Positions 1-8,186 of a stretch of DNA of 64,000 bases are shown piece by piece; the first letter of the stretch is position 1; each line of letters begins with the position of its first letter. Origin of the DNA: Arcobacter sp. FWKO B (GTDB lineage Bacteria > Campylobacterota > Campylobacteria > Campylobacterales > Arcobacteraceae); NCBI RefSeq assembly GCF_014844135.1, contig NZ_CP041403.1, positions 2,108,001-2,172,000 on the forward strand, read 5' to 3'. A program made the translations under genes and the position numbers. The notes beneath the pieces were generated by a model, which did not search any database, had not been told where the DNA came from, and saw only the letters and a list, made by a program, of their open reading frames with translations.

Positions 1-212
1 TAGTTAGATTCTTCACATAAAAAATCAAAGATATCACCCATCAAAAAAAGTTGTGTTGTTTGTATATCACCAGATTTGATTTTTTCTAATATGGTTACTA
101 ACTCATTTCTTTCTTTGTTATAGTGTGAATCAGCTATGAATATAGCTCCTTCTTTGATAGTAGATAGTAGATAGTTTATAGTTGATGACTGATGGTGAAT
201 ATCATTAATCAT
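1..212 (-). CDS. LpxH-like metallophosphoesterase, N-terminal fragment
   Basis: Minus-strand reading frame open to the left window edge, about 70 residues visible. It contains AIFIADSHYN followed by LFLMGDIFDFL, which match the DxH and GDxxD metal-binding motifs of calcineurin-like phosphoesterases. UDP-2,3-diacylglucosamine hydrolases (LpxH, lipid A synthesis) and their relatives share this arrangement. The only in-frame start is the ATG at 212, and no good ribosome binding site precedes it. The first 20 or so residues come from short TAGTTGA-like repeats, so the N-terminus looks unnatural. The family is well supported, but the exact substrate is not, because most of the protein lies outside the window. 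Confidence 0.6.
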   Translation of the reverse strand, partial: MINDIHHQSSTINYLLSTIKEGAIFIADSHYNKERNELVTILEKIKSGDIQTTQLFLMGDIFDFLCEESN

Positions 213-269
213 TGATATATCTTTTGTAATTTTTTACTAATCACTATCAACTACCAACTATCAACTACA
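213..269. repeat. Short-period TAGTTGATAG-type repeat spacer
   Basis: The spacer between argC and the phosphoesterase contains reiterated units of the form ACTATCAACTACCAACT (minus strand TAGTTGATAGTTGG). Related units continue at about 160-200 inside the phosphoesterase 5' end. This looks like a low-complexity repeat rather than a regulatory site. No function is assigned. Confidence 0.4.
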
Positions 270-1277
270 CTAAGGTACATAAGCAAACTTAGGAATACCA
301 TAGTCTTCTTCAAAGCCGTACATTAAGTTTGCATTTACAACAGCTTGTGATGAAGCTCCTCTTAGGAGATTGTCAATAGAACTACTTACAAATAGGTCTT
401 TGCCATTAGTAGTAGCAAATATATCACAAAAATTCGTTCCACTTGAAGATTTTATATCTACAGGATTATCAAAAATTCTTACAAATTTAGAATTTTTATA
501 AAACTCTTCTAATACCTCTTTTGCATTAATTTCTTGTGACAAAGAAGCATAAATACTACATAACATACCTCTTGTAGCAGGAAGAAGGTGTGGTACAAAA
601 TTTATATTTAGATTTTTATTTGTAACTTTAGATATTTTTTCTTTTATTTCTGGAGCATGTCTATGTTTAAATGGATTGTATGCAAATAAGTTTTCATTTA
701 TTGTACAATAGTGAGTTGTTTCGCTAAGTTTTTTTCCAGCTCCACTTACTCCACTTTTTGCATCTACAAATAAAGAGCTTTGATCTTGAATATATTTTAC
801 AAAAGGGATTATTCCAAGGAGTGTTGCCGTAGGATAACACCCTGGATTAGCAACAAGATTTGCATTTTTTATCTCTTTGCTATAAAATTCAGGTAAGCCA
901 TACACTGCATTTGGTAAGTTTTCTTTATCAATATGAGGGCAATAGTGTTCTTCATAAGTATCAAGTTCTAGTCTATAATCAGCAGATAAATCAACCACTT
1001 TTACACCACCTGCAATCAGCTCTTTTGCCAGTCCCATAGATGCTTTATGTGGCAATGCTAAAAATGCAAGTTCACAAGAGTTGATAATATCGTTTGTGTC
1101 GGCTTTTTTTACTTCTAAATCACAAATACCTTTTAGACTAGGATGAAGTTTTGACAAAGATGTACTTCCTTCACTATTTGCAACATATGATATTTCAAAT
1201 TTTGGATGGATTGATAAAATTTTTACAAGTTCAAGTCCAGTATATCCAGTAGCACCTATAATTCCAACTTTTATCAC
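270..1277 (-). CDS. argC: N-acetyl-gamma-glutamyl-phosphate reductase
   Basis: 335 residues, normal for ArgC. It catalyses NADPH-dependent reduction of N-acetyl-glutamyl-5-phosphate to the semialdehyde, the third step of arginine synthesis. The N-terminal Rossmann motif GATGYTGLELVKIL (residues 9-22) binds NADP, and NPGCYPTATLLG carries the catalytic cysteine. The start is GTG, overlapping the greA stop by four bases (GTGA), so it is translationally coupled to greA on the minus strand. No anomalies were seen. Confidence 0.95.
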   Translation of the reverse strand: MIKVGIIGATGYTGLELVKILSIHPKFEISYVANSEGSTSLSKLHPSLKGICDLEVKKADTNDIINSCELAFLALPHKASMGLAKELIAGGVKVVDLSADYRLELDTYEEHYCPHIDKENLPNAVYGLPEFYSKEIKNANLVANPGCYPTATLLGIIPFVKYIQDQSSLFVDAKSGVSGAGKKLSETTHYCTINENLFAYNPFKHRHAPEIKEKISKVTNKNLNINFVPHLLPATRGMLCSIYASLSQEINAKEVLEEFYKNSKFVRIFDNPVDIKSSSGTNFCDIFATTNGKDLFVSSSIDNLLRGASSQAVVNANLMYGFEEDYGIPKFAYVP

Positions 1278-1756
1278 TTCACTTCCTTATAATATACTCT
1301 TTCAATTTCGAATTCTTTTTTTCCACCTGGAAGAGTAGCTTTTAGTTCATCACCTTCAACTTTTCCTAAAAGTTGTTTTGCTAAAGGTGAATTAAAAGAT
1401 ATTAACCCATTTGTTGGGTCACTTTCTGTAGAACCAACTATAGTGTATGTAATTTCTTCGCCTGAAGCTACATCAATCATCAATACAGTAGAACCAAAGC
1501 TTACTCTATCATGTGGTAATGTTGCAGGGTCTATAATGATAGCTTTTGTTATAGTATCATTAAGTTCAGCTATTTTTGCATCTATAATTTTAAGTTTTTC
1601 TCTTGCAGCGTGATATTCTGCATTCTCTTTTAAGTCTCCTAGTTGTCTAGCTTCTTCTATTGCTATAAGTGTAGCAGGTCGTTCTACTGATTTAAGATGA
1701 CTCAGCTCCCCAGTTATTTGCTCATAACCAGTTTTTGTCATAGGTTCTTTATCCAT
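1274..1756 (-). CDS. greA: Transcription elongation factor GreA
   Basis: 160 residues. GreA rescues backtracked RNA polymerase by stimulating transcript cleavage in the secondary channel. The N-terminal coiled coil contains EEARQLGDLKENAEYHAARE, the family signature with the acidic tip residues. The C-terminal FKBP-like domain ends in LPGGKKEFEIERVYY. The start at 1756 is preceded by an AGAAGAGG ribosome binding site. It is the first gene of a two-gene unit with argC, divergent from tcdA. Confidence 0.95.
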   Translation of the reverse strand: MDKEPMTKTGYEQITGELSHLKSVERPATLIAIEEARQLGDLKENAEYHAAREKLKIIDAKIAELNDTITKAIIIDPATLPHDRVSFGSTVLMIDVASGEEITYTIVGSTESDPTNGLISFNSPLAKQLLGKVEGDELKATLPGGKKEFEIERVYYKEVK

Positions 1757-1802
1757 TTTTTCCTCTTCTTGTAAATATTTTAGCTCTTTATTTTTATTTG
1801 TG

Positions 1803-1808
1803 TATAAT
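1803..1808 (+). promoter_or_regulatory. Putative -10 box for tcdA
   Basis: TATAAT preceded by TG, in a T-rich context typical of Campylobacterota sigma-70 promoters, which lack a clear -35. It lies 35 bases before the preferred tcdA start, in the 74-base divergent greA/tcdA spacer. Confidence 0.6.
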
Positions 1809-1842
1809 TATATCAAAAATAAGTTAAACAATGGAAGATAAT

Positions 1843-2529
1843 ATGGATACAATACTAACAGAGTCTTTAAACCATGACTCTAAGCACTCTTTTAATAGAT
1901 ATGATAGGTGTAAAAAACTTTTCGCAGATGATTTTGAAAAAATACAAAATACAAAAATTATAATACTTGGTGTTGGAGGAGTTGGGAGTTTTGCCCTTGA
2001 TGCACTTTATCGTACAGGAGTGAAAGATATCACAATAGTAGATTATGATACTTTTGATATAACAAACCAAAACAGACAAATAGGAAGTGAATTTGTAGGT
2101 GAAAAAAAAGTTGAAGTTTTTAAAAGGCTGTACCCAGAAATAAAAATAATAGAAGTAAAAATAACAAAAGATTGGGTTAGTGGGTTTGACTTTAGTGGAT
2201 ATGATTTGATACTAGATGCTTTTGATGATATTTTGCCAAAAGTAGCTTTGATTCAAAAAGAATACAAAAAATTGATATGTAGTGGAGGGAGTGCAAAAAG
2301 GATAAATCCTCTAAAAATAGAGTATGTATCTATTTGGAAAACACATAGTGATCCTTTTGTGAGAAAAATAAGAGAAAACTTGAAAAAAAATGGTTTTAAA
2401 AAAGAGTTTAAAATCATTTTTTCATCTGAAGAGCCAAGATGCAAAGAACTTGGTAGTTTTGTGGGGGTTACTGGGAGTTTTGGGCTTACTATGGCTTCTT
2501 TGGCAATTGAGAGAATTTTAAAATCGTAA
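1843..2529 (+). CDS. tcdA: tRNA threonylcarbamoyladenosine dehydratase (ThiF/E1-like)
   Basis: About 228 residues. TcdA uses ATP to cyclise t6A37 in tRNA to ct6A. The nucleotide-binding motif GVGGVGSFALDALYRTG follows the family signature RYDRCKKLF, and then comes VDYDTFDITNQNRQIGS, the E1-like adenylation region with the Asn/Arg residues. An upstream ATG at 1831 is in frame, but GGAAG at 1833-1837 is correctly spaced for the ATG at 1843, so I chose 1843. It is slightly shorter than E. coli TcdA. It stands alone as a single gene between greA and cheV. Confidence 0.85.
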   Translation: MDTILTESLNHDSKHSFNRYDRCKKLFADDFEKIQNTKIIILGVGGVGSFALDALYRTGVKDITIVDYDTFDITNQNRQIGSEFVGEKKVEVFKRLYPEIKIIEVKITKDWVSGFDFSGYDLILDAFDDILPKVALIQKEYKKLICSGGSAKRINPLKIEYVSIWKTHSDPFVRKIRENLKKNGFKKEFKIIFSSEEPRCKELGSFVGVTGSFGLTMASLAIERILKS

Positions 2530-2680
2530 GTAGAAGGTTTAATGATTCATGCTTAAGTATTGAATGTCGTGTCTTTCGTGAACCATAAATGCTAAACCCT
2601 TAAAATTAAAGTTTATTATAAGTAAAGCTAAGATAAAATAATGAAAAGTTTGCATAATTTTTAGCTCAAGAAGGAAAAAT

Positions 2681-3574
2681 ATGAATAATGTCGAAACAAT
2701 GACACAAGGTCACTTAAGAAATGTTCAACAATTAGCAGTTTTTTATACGGGTCATAATAATATATATGCTATTAACATAGCTAAAATTAAGGCGTTTATT
2801 ATAACTGAAGAAGTAACAATAAATGACACACCAACTAGTACTCCTATTATTGCTGGTATTGCTACAATAAGGGGTGAACCTGTAACACTTATAAATCTTG
2901 ATGCATGGCTTGGAAGCAAACCGTTGGATGTAAAAGAATATAAACTTATAATCTTTTGTGAGTTCAACCATAAAAAAGTAGGGTTTTTAATAAAAGAAAT
3001 GCTTGATATTGTAGAAAAAACTACAAGTGAGCTTAGACACTCTGAAGAGCAAAACTCTAAAATCACTTATACTACATATGTAAAAGTCAATAACAAAGAT
3101 GAACTTTGTACTGTATTTAATGCAGAGCAATTACTAAGAGATATTGGCTGGACTGATAGTGGTGATGATGCAGTTGGAAAATATGTAGAAGCACCTTTAT
3201 CAACTAATAAATTAATTTTAGCGGCAGAAGATAGTGCAGTTGCAAGAGAAGTATTAACAAAATTCTTTAAAAAACTAAAAGCAAATTATGAAGTGTATAA
3301 TGATGGTGAGCAATTAATATCTAGACTTGAAGAGGTTGATCCTTCAACTATAGGGTTAGTTATTACTGATATAGAGATGCCACATAAAGATGGTTATCAG
3401 GTTGCTACATTTATGAAAAATACAAGTCAATATTCTAGTATTCCTATTATTGTAAACTCTAGTATGACAACTGATGCAGTTACTGGTAAAATGAGAAGTA
3501 TTGGAGTTGAAGAGTTTGTAGGAAAAACTGATATAAATTCACTATATAAAGCTGTAAAAAAATATCTTAACTAA
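2681..3574 (+). CDS. cheV: Chemotaxis coupling protein CheV (CheW-receiver fusion)
   Basis: 297 residues. Residues 1-150 form a CheW-like scaffold (IATIRGEPVTLINLDAWLG). Residues 175-297 form a receiver domain with the phospho-acceptor Asp in LVITDIEMPHKDGYQ, the acidic pair near ILAAEDSAVAR, and the conserved Lys in FVGKTD. CheV couples chemoreceptors to CheA and can act as a phosphate sink. A clear AAGAAGGAAAAAT ribosome binding region precedes the ATG. It is monocistronic, and a 151-base upstream spacer carries its likely promoter. Campylobacterota usually carry one to three CheV paralogs; I cannot tell which one this is. Confidence 0.92.
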   Translation: MNNVETMTQGHLRNVQQLAVFYTGHNNIYAINIAKIKAFIITEEVTINDTPTSTPIIAGIATIRGEPVTLINLDAWLGSKPLDVKEYKLIIFCEFNHKKVGFLIKEMLDIVEKTTSELRHSEEQNSKITYTTYVKVNNKDELCTVFNAEQLLRDIGWTDSGDDAVGKYVEAPLSTNKLILAAEDSAVAREVLTKFFKKLKANYEVYNDGEQLISRLEEVDPSTIGLVITDIEMPHKDGYQVATFMKNTSQYSSIPIIVNSSMTTDAVTGKMRSIGVEEFVGKTDINSLYKAVKKYLN

Positions 3575-3575
3575 A

Positions 3576-3600
3576 ACTATGTGGCATTTAGCCACCTAGT
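3576..3600. terminator. Hairpin between convergent cheV and nagZ-like gene
   Basis: GTGGC-ATTTA-GCCAC stem-loop at 3581-3595, extended by ACTA/TAGT on the outside. It lies at the junction of the convergent cheV and nagZ-like genes and overlaps the last codons of the latter. It could terminate both transcripts. Confidence 0.5.
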
Positions 3601-4694
3601 TTGTCAAAAAGCTTCTTGATTCTTTGATTTGATTCTAAAATTCTTTCATATTTTATATTATTGTTTTTTATTTGACTTAAAATTGTATTAACAATTTCTT
3701 CTGTATTATTGTGTGATAGCTGATTCCCAAAAAGCAAGAGATCAACTCCAGAGTTGATGGAAAGAGTCACAATATCTTCTAGTGAATAATGTTCCATAAT
3801 AGCTTTCATCTGTAAATCATCACTTACTATAACGCCTTTGTAGTTTAATTTTTCTCTTAAAAGCTTTGTATTTATATTGTATGAAAGTGTTGCTGGATAT
3901 TTATTATCTAAATATTTATTAAATACATGAGCAGTCATTATCACTTCTACAATATTTGTATCTATAAGCTCTTTGTATGGAGCTAATTCTATTTCACTCC
4001 AAGTATCTGATATATCCACAAAGCCATAATGAGAATCATCAAGTGATGAGCCGTGTCCTGGGAAATGTTTGATTACACTTAAAATATTTTCATTATGAAG
4101 CTTAGACATAAATATCTTTGCATATTTTGTTACTTCTTCTGGATTAGTTCCATAAGAGCGTTCAAGTTGATAAATCACTTTATTTTGTGGATTGAGAGCC
4201 AAATCAACCACAGGGGCAAAATTGCAGTTAATTCCACTATTTTTTAAATCTTTTGCCATTGATTGATAAATCTTAGCAGCTTCGTTTGTATCCATAGTTG
4301 ATATGGTTTTAGCTGAAAGTGTTTTGTTAAATCCATTTGTTTCTTTTAGCCTTGCTACTTTTCCACCTTCTTGATCAATGGATATAACAATAGGGCTGTT
4401 GGAAAGTGATTTTAAAGATGATGTTAGATTATTAAGTTGCTCTGGTGAGCTTATATTTTTGACTTTAGTTTTATTTTTATAATCTCTATCAAATAAAATA
4501 ACACCAGCTAAATTGTATTGATTTATATCTTGGATTATAGAAGAGTTTTTATCTACAAACTCACCATCAAAACCAACTATTAACATCTGACCAATTTGTT
4601 TTTTTAGATTATCGTCATCTGGAAGTGTGGAAGCATGACTATGATATAAAAGGATAGAGACAAAAAATATAATTGAAAATTTATAAAGCTTCAC
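3588..4694 (-). CDS. Glycoside hydrolase family 3, NagZ-like beta-N-acetylhexosaminidase
   Basis: About 368 residues. NagZ-type enzymes remove N-acetylglucosamine from peptidoglycan fragments. It shows KHFPGHGSSLDDSHYG, the family 3 His/Asp dyad loop, and VIVSDDLQMKAI, with the catalytic nucleophile Asp. IDQEGGKVARL is also typical. The hydrophobic N-terminus KFSIIFFVSILLYHSHAS suggests a signal peptide, so the enzyme is probably periplasmic, whereas classical NagZ is cytoplasmic. An in-frame ATG at 4715 exists, but GTG at 4694, preceded by AAAGGA, fits better and leaves a 14-base overlap with the upstream flavin reductase gene. Confidence 0.82.
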   Translation of the reverse strand: MKLYKFSIIFFVSILLYHSHASTLPDDDNLKKQIGQMLIVGFDGEFVDKNSSIIQDINQYNLAGVILFDRDYKNKTKVKNISSPEQLNNLTSSLKSLSNSPIVISIDQEGGKVARLKETNGFNKTLSAKTISTMDTNEAAKIYQSMAKDLKNSGINCNFAPVVDLALNPQNKVIYQLERSYGTNPEEVTKYAKIFMSKLHNENILSVIKHFPGHGSSLDDSHYGFVDISDTWSEIELAPYKELIDTNIVEVIMTAHVFNKYLDNKYPATLSYNINTKLLREKLNYKGVIVSDDLQMKAIMEHYSLEDIVTLSINSGVDLLLFGNQLSHNNTEEIVNTILSQIKNNNIKYERILESNQRIKKLFDKLGG

Positions 4695-5244
4695 TTTTTG
4701 CAAATCCTTTACCAATTCTTGCTAGATTGTCTATTTTTAGGTTCAATCTTTCATCACATTGTCCATCTTTTGTGTATTGATGTTTTATTTCAAGTAACAT
4801 AGGAAGTGTTTCACCACCAATATCTATGTAGCTATGAAAGTCACAAAACAGCGCCGTTACAGTATCAGATATAATAGGTGGATATTCATTTAAAACAAGA
4901 GTAGTTTCAATATCATATTCTAGTGCTTCACTTATATTTTTTGATAGTTCATTGGAGCTTAATAGGAGTTTTTCCATATCGTCTATTTTTGCAAAACAAA
5001 TAGTTGCTTTTTTTGTATGAAGAATATTTACCCGTGTATCTTTTTGTGTGTCATCATCTTTATGTCCTATAGATACTACTACAATAGGTGGATTTGAGCT
5101 TAGTGGTGCAAAGTATGAAAAAGGTGCAATATTGACTACACCATCATGCAGTGTGACAATCCATGCTATTGGTCTTGGAGTTATTGTTTGGCTCATTAGT
5201 TTATATTTTTTTATATCATCAATTTCAGAGTAATTTATAACCAT
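4681..5244 (-). CDS. Flavin reductase-like FMN-binding protein
   Basis: About 187 residues with the split-barrel flavin reductase fold. ITPRPIAWIVTLHDGVVNIAPFSYFAPLSSNPPIV matches the FMN-binding core of the DIM6/NTAB family. These proteins reduce flavins or bind FMN in oxidoreductases; the specific substrate is unknown. The start is ATG at 5244, six bases after AAGGA. It is the first gene of a minus-strand pair with the NagZ-like gene and is divergent from the globin gene. Confidence 0.8.
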   Translation of the reverse strand: MVINYSEIDDIKKYKLMSQTITPRPIAWIVTLHDGVVNIAPFSYFAPLSSNPPIVVVSIGHKDDDTQKDTRVNILHTKKATICFAKIDDMEKLLLSSNELSKNISEALEYDIETTLVLNEYPPIISDTVTALFCDFHSYIDIGGETLPMLLEIKHQYTKDGQCDERLNLKIDNLARIGKGFAKSEAL

Positions 5245-5269
5245 TATCAATCCTTAAAAAATATTTGTG

Positions 5270-5275
5270 TATAAT
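5270..5275 (+). promoter_or_regulatory. Putative -10 box for the globin/ttcA pair
   Basis: TATAAT preceded by TTTGTG, located 35 bases upstream of the GTG start of the globin gene, in the 65-base divergent spacer. Confidence 0.55.
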
Positions 5276-5309
5276 ATTACCTAAAAGATTAATAAACAAG
5301 GGTTAAAAA

Positions 5310-5777
5310 GTGGTAAATTATAAGGTTACAACGACTGTTTTTGGTGAAAGACCAGATTTCAAAGAGCCAAGAAAGATATTACAAGAGTTAGGCAGAGATG
5401 GTTTTGCAGGTATGATGGATAGGTTTTATGATATTGTTGTAGAAAGTGATATTGCAAACTTTTTTCCACAAGATAAAGATATGCTTGATAAGGTGAAAAA
5501 ACATAATACAAAGTTTTTTATTGAAGCTTGTGGTGGTGAGAAAGAGTACACAAATGAGATGGGTAATGTGGATATGGTAGCAATGCATAAACCTTTTTCT
5601 ATTCCTGAAAAAGCTAGAGTTGAATGGCTTGGTTGTATGAAAGAGTTGTTGGAAGAATTAAGCGTGAGTGATGAGGCGAAACAAGAGTTTTGGGACTATT
5701 GTGAAATATTTTCAAGACATTTAGTAAATAAACCAACAGATTTAGAATCTCATATGAAACCGACAGATCACAGATAA
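5310..5777 (+). CDS. Truncated hemoglobin-like globin
   Basis: 155 residues. GFAGMMDRFYDIVVESDIANFFPQDKDMLDKVKKHNTKFFIEACGG fits the B-E helices of bacterial truncated globins. MHKPFSIPEKARVEWLGCM covers the F-G region with the likely proximal His. Such globins bind O2 or NO and protect against nitrosative stress or aid respiration. The start is GTG, with AAGGG seven bases upstream. The stop overlaps the ttcA-like start by one base (TAATG), so the two are co-translated. The heme ligands were inferred by eye and not aligned formally. Confidence 0.85.
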   Translation: MVNYKVTTTVFGERPDFKEPRKILQELGRDGFAGMMDRFYDIVVESDIANFFPQDKDMLDKVKKHNTKFFIEACGGEKEYTNEMGNVDMVAMHKPFSIPEKARVEWLGCMKELLEELSVSDEAKQEFWDYCEIFSRHLVNKPTDLESHMKPTDHR

Positions 5778-6535
5778 TGAGAGCAGAACTTAGCAAAAAA
5801 ATCAGCAAGCTTGCTGGTAGAACAAATGCACATTATGGACTTATTCAAGAAGGTGATAAAGTATTAGTTGGTTTTAGTGGTGGAAAAGACTCTACAACTT
5901 TGATACATACTCTAAAACATTTACAACGAGTTGCCCCTTTTAAGTTTGATTTTACTGCTGTTACTATTACTTATGGTATGGGTGAAAGAGTTGAATTTTT
6001 GAGTGAGCATTGTAAAAAATATGATATTGAGCATATGATTGTAGATACTGAAATATTTGATCTTTCAAAAGATAAAATTAGAAAAAATAGCTCTTTTTGT
6101 TCATTCTTTTCAAGGATGAGAAGGGGTTATTTATATACAACAGCCCTTGAAAATGGCTTCAATAAACTAGCTCTTGGGCACCATCTTGATGATGCTATGG
6201 AGTCTTTTTTTATGAACTTCTTTTATAATGGTGCGATGAGAAGTATGCCTCCAATATATAAAGCTGAAAATGGCTTATATGTAATAAGACCTTTGATTTT
6301 TTGTCGTGAAAGACAACTGGATGCTTTTGCCAAATCAAATGGCTTTAGCGTAATAGGTGATGAAGCATGTCCAGCGATGAGGTTTGATATAAAAATGCCA
6401 CACGCTAGGGAACATACAAAAAAACTGCTAGCAAAGCTAGAAGAAGAAAACCCAGAGATTTTCGTATCTATGAAAAGTGCCTTTGAAAATATCCAAGATA
6501 GCACTTTTTTTGATAAAGAGAGATTTAGGCTTTAG
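5777..6535 (+). CDS. ttcA: TtcA-family tRNA 2-thiocytidine synthetase-like PP-loop ATPase
   Basis: 252 residues. The PP-loop VLVGFSGGKDSTTLI binds ATP, and LALGHHLDDAMESFFMNFFYNG and YVIRPLIFCRE are TtcA signatures. TtcA thiolates C32 of tRNA using a [4Fe-4S] cluster held, in E. coli, by three cysteines. Here the CxxC pair before SRMRRG reads CSFF, so its second cysteine is phenylalanine. The third (EACPAM) is present. Either cluster ligation differs or the protein is a variant. It is coupled to the globin gene upstream and shorter than the E. coli protein at the C-terminus. Confidence 0.82.
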   Translation: MRAELSKKISKLAGRTNAHYGLIQEGDKVLVGFSGGKDSTTLIHTLKHLQRVAPFKFDFTAVTITYGMGERVEFLSEHCKKYDIEHMIVDTEIFDLSKDKIRKNSSFCSFFSRMRRGYLYTTALENGFNKLALGHHLDDAMESFFMNFFYNGAMRSMPPIYKAENGLYVIRPLIFCRERQLDAFAKSNGFSVIGDEACPAMRFDIKMPHAREHTKKLLAKLEEENPEIFVSMKSAFENIQDSTFFDKERFRL

Positions 6536-6563
6536 GCTCTTTAGTTTGTAGGTTTTAGTGAGT

Positions 6564-6612
6564 AGGAACGAAGACTTTCTCACAGATAGTGCTTTGCACA
6601 AGAGTCGATTTC
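6564..6612 (+). repeat. Partial copy of the island repeat (hairpin-1 half)
   Basis: Begins AGGAACGAAGACTTTCTCA and aligns over about 48 bases with the left half of the repeat copy at 19524-19572 (AGGAACGCCAGATTTCTCA). Both share CTTnnCACAAGA near the end. It contains the mini-hairpin GTGC-TTT-GCAC. It lies just upstream of the RhuM-like gene. The matching right half is not adjacent; a weaker match lies beyond that gene. Confidence 0.5.
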
Positions 6613-6692
6613 TTTGATTTGTATAATATTATAATAATTATATTTATATTATGCTAAAATTGTAGATATTAAAGTATTTACAAGGATAGCAT

Positions 6693-7526
6693 ATGTCAAA
6701 TATAGTTGTTTATAGTGATGGTGAGTTGGAGTTAAAAATTCCAGTCAATGGAGAAACAATTTGGTTGACACAGAAACAGCTTGGTGAACTGTTTGGGGTT
6801 ACAAAACAAAATATTAGTTTACATATAAATCGTATTTTACAAGATAATGAGCTTGTTAAAGATTCAACTGTCAAGTTTTTCTTGACAGTTCAAAAAGAAG
6901 GAAATAGATTTGTTGAAAGGAATTTGGAACATTACAATCTTGATATGATTATTTCTATCGGATATAAAGTTAATTCTGTTACTGCCACCAAATTTAGACA
7001 ATGGGCTACATCAGTACTAAAAAACTACATCCAAAATGGCTATGCTATAAATCAATACAAAATAAATGAACTAAGATTATCTTCACTTGAAAATGATGTA
7101 GAAACTATAAAATCTCATATCAAAAACAACTCTCTTGAACTAAAACAAGGGATATTTTATAATGGGCAAATATTCGATGCTTATCTTTTTGTAATTGATT
7201 TGATAAAGGGTGCGAAAAAATCTATTATTCTTATAGATAATTATATCGATGAATCTACTCTTACACTTTTTTCTAAAAATCCAAATATCAAAATTAAGAT
7301 TTTTACAAACAGTATCTCAAAACAACTCCAACTTGACATAAATAAATACAATAAACAGTATCATAATCTTGAAGTAAAAATCACAAAAAACTTTCATGAT
7401 AGATTTATAATACTTGATGAAAATGATGTCTATCATATAGGTGCTAGTTTGAAAGATTTGGGTAATAAAGTTTTTGCATTTAGTAAAATAAGTATTGATT
7501 GTAGTGATATTTTGAAAAAATTATAA
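6693..7526 (+). CDS. RhuM-type DNA-binding protein with C-terminal PLD-like domain
   Basis: 277 residues. The N-terminal 110 residues match the RhuM/ORF6N-type module (IWLTQKQLGELFGVTKQNISLH, then YNLDMIISIGYKVNS and FRQWATSVLKNYI), with an apparent helix-turn-helix. A linker coiled coil (ELRLSSLENDVETIKSH) leads to residues 155-277, where FHDRFIILDENDVYHIGASLKDLG resembles a phospholipase D-like half site with Arg in place of the usual Lys. Such genes are common in genomic and defence islands, but their role is not established. The ATG follows AAGGATAGCAT, and likely -10 boxes lie at 6622 and 6655. Confidence 0.75.
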   Translation: MSNIVVYSDGELELKIPVNGETIWLTQKQLGELFGVTKQNISLHINRILQDNELVKDSTVKFFLTVQKEGNRFVERNLEHYNLDMIISIGYKVNSVTATKFRQWATSVLKNYIQNGYAINQYKINELRLSSLENDVETIKSHIKNNSLELKQGIFYNGQIFDAYLFVIDLIKGAKKSIILIDNYIDESTLTLFSKNPNIKIKIFTNSISKQLQLDINKYNKQYHNLEVKITKNFHDRFIILDENDVYHIGASLKDLGNKVFAFSKISIDCSDILKKL

Positions 7527-7535
7527 AGTAATAAT

Positions 7536-7571
7536 AAGACAAGCCAGATTGAAGTCTGGCTTTTTAGTCTT
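7536..7571. terminator. Bidirectional terminator between rhuM-like gene and psiE
   Basis: AAGCCAGA (7541-7548), loop TTGAAG, TCTGGCTT (7555-7562) followed by a T run. An outer AAGAC/GTCTT pair extends the stem. It sits between convergent genes and overlaps the psiE stop. Its left arm TAAGACAAGCC is shared with hairpin 2 of the island repeat. Confidence 0.8.
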
Positions 7572-7986
7572 TATTTATTCCATTATCTGGTGATGTCTTT
7601 TTGGCTATATATCTAATCAAAAATAAAAACAAAATTACACCTGAAAATACTAAAATATGGAAGTTTGTTGGGCTATTGAATAGTGCTTCAAATGAATCTA
7701 TCTCTTCTTTGTTTATTTTTACAACATTTACTATAAACTCTCTAAGGGCTAGTATAATAAATACATCTATCAATATTCCTATGCGTACTCTTTGCTCTCT
7801 AATAAAGCTCATAACAGCTCTAACAATTTCAAGAAATATTATAAAATACAGCATATATATAATAAATTCCAGCAAGTTGTTTGTAATCAGAGCAAATGAA
7901 AATAAAACTACAGCAATAATTAATTCTATATACATTTTATCTTGAAAAAATTTTGCAAATTTTGATTGCACTTCGTTTGATGACAT
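7564..7986 (-). CDS. psiE: PsiE-family membrane protein
   Basis: 140 residues with about four hydrophobic helices (IELIIAVVLFSFALI, LEFIIYMLYFIIFLEIV, GILIDVFIILALREFIV, LVFSGVILFLFLIRYIA). IDVFIILALREFIV matches PsiE, the phosphate-starvation-inducible inner membrane family of unknown biochemical function. The start is ATG at 7986 after a strong AAAGGAGG site. It is monocistronic and convergent with the RhuM-like gene. The family call is good; the gene symbol follows the family name only. Confidence 0.75.
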   Translation of the reverse strand: MSSNEVQSKFAKFFQDKMYIELIIAVVLFSFALITNNLLEFIIYMLYFIIFLEIVRAVMSFIREQRVRIGILIDVFIILALREFIVNVVKINKEEIDSFEALFNSPTNFHILVFSGVILFLFLIRYIAKKTSPDNGINKD

Positions 7987-8146
7987 AGTTTGCCTCCTTT
8001 ATAAATTTTGGTATTGTACAAAAATACAATTACATTCTGATACTATTTTGTAAGCTAATATTTGTTTTTAAAGCATATGATAGCAAAATAAGATATAAGT
8101 AATCAATATGTTATACTTTTATTATAGTATTTTAAATAATTATTGC

Positions 8147-8152
8147 TATAAT
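8147..8152 (+). promoter_or_regulatory. Putative -10 box of the hox operon
   Basis: TATAAT in the context ATTGCTATAATTG, 35 bases upstream of hoxE, within the 200-base psiE/hoxE spacer. AAAGGAGAG lies just before the hoxE ATG. No convincing FNR- or NtrC-type operator was seen. Confidence 0.6.
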
Positions 8153-8186
8153 TGAGATATGTTTTTAATAAAGGAGAGTTTTCCTT

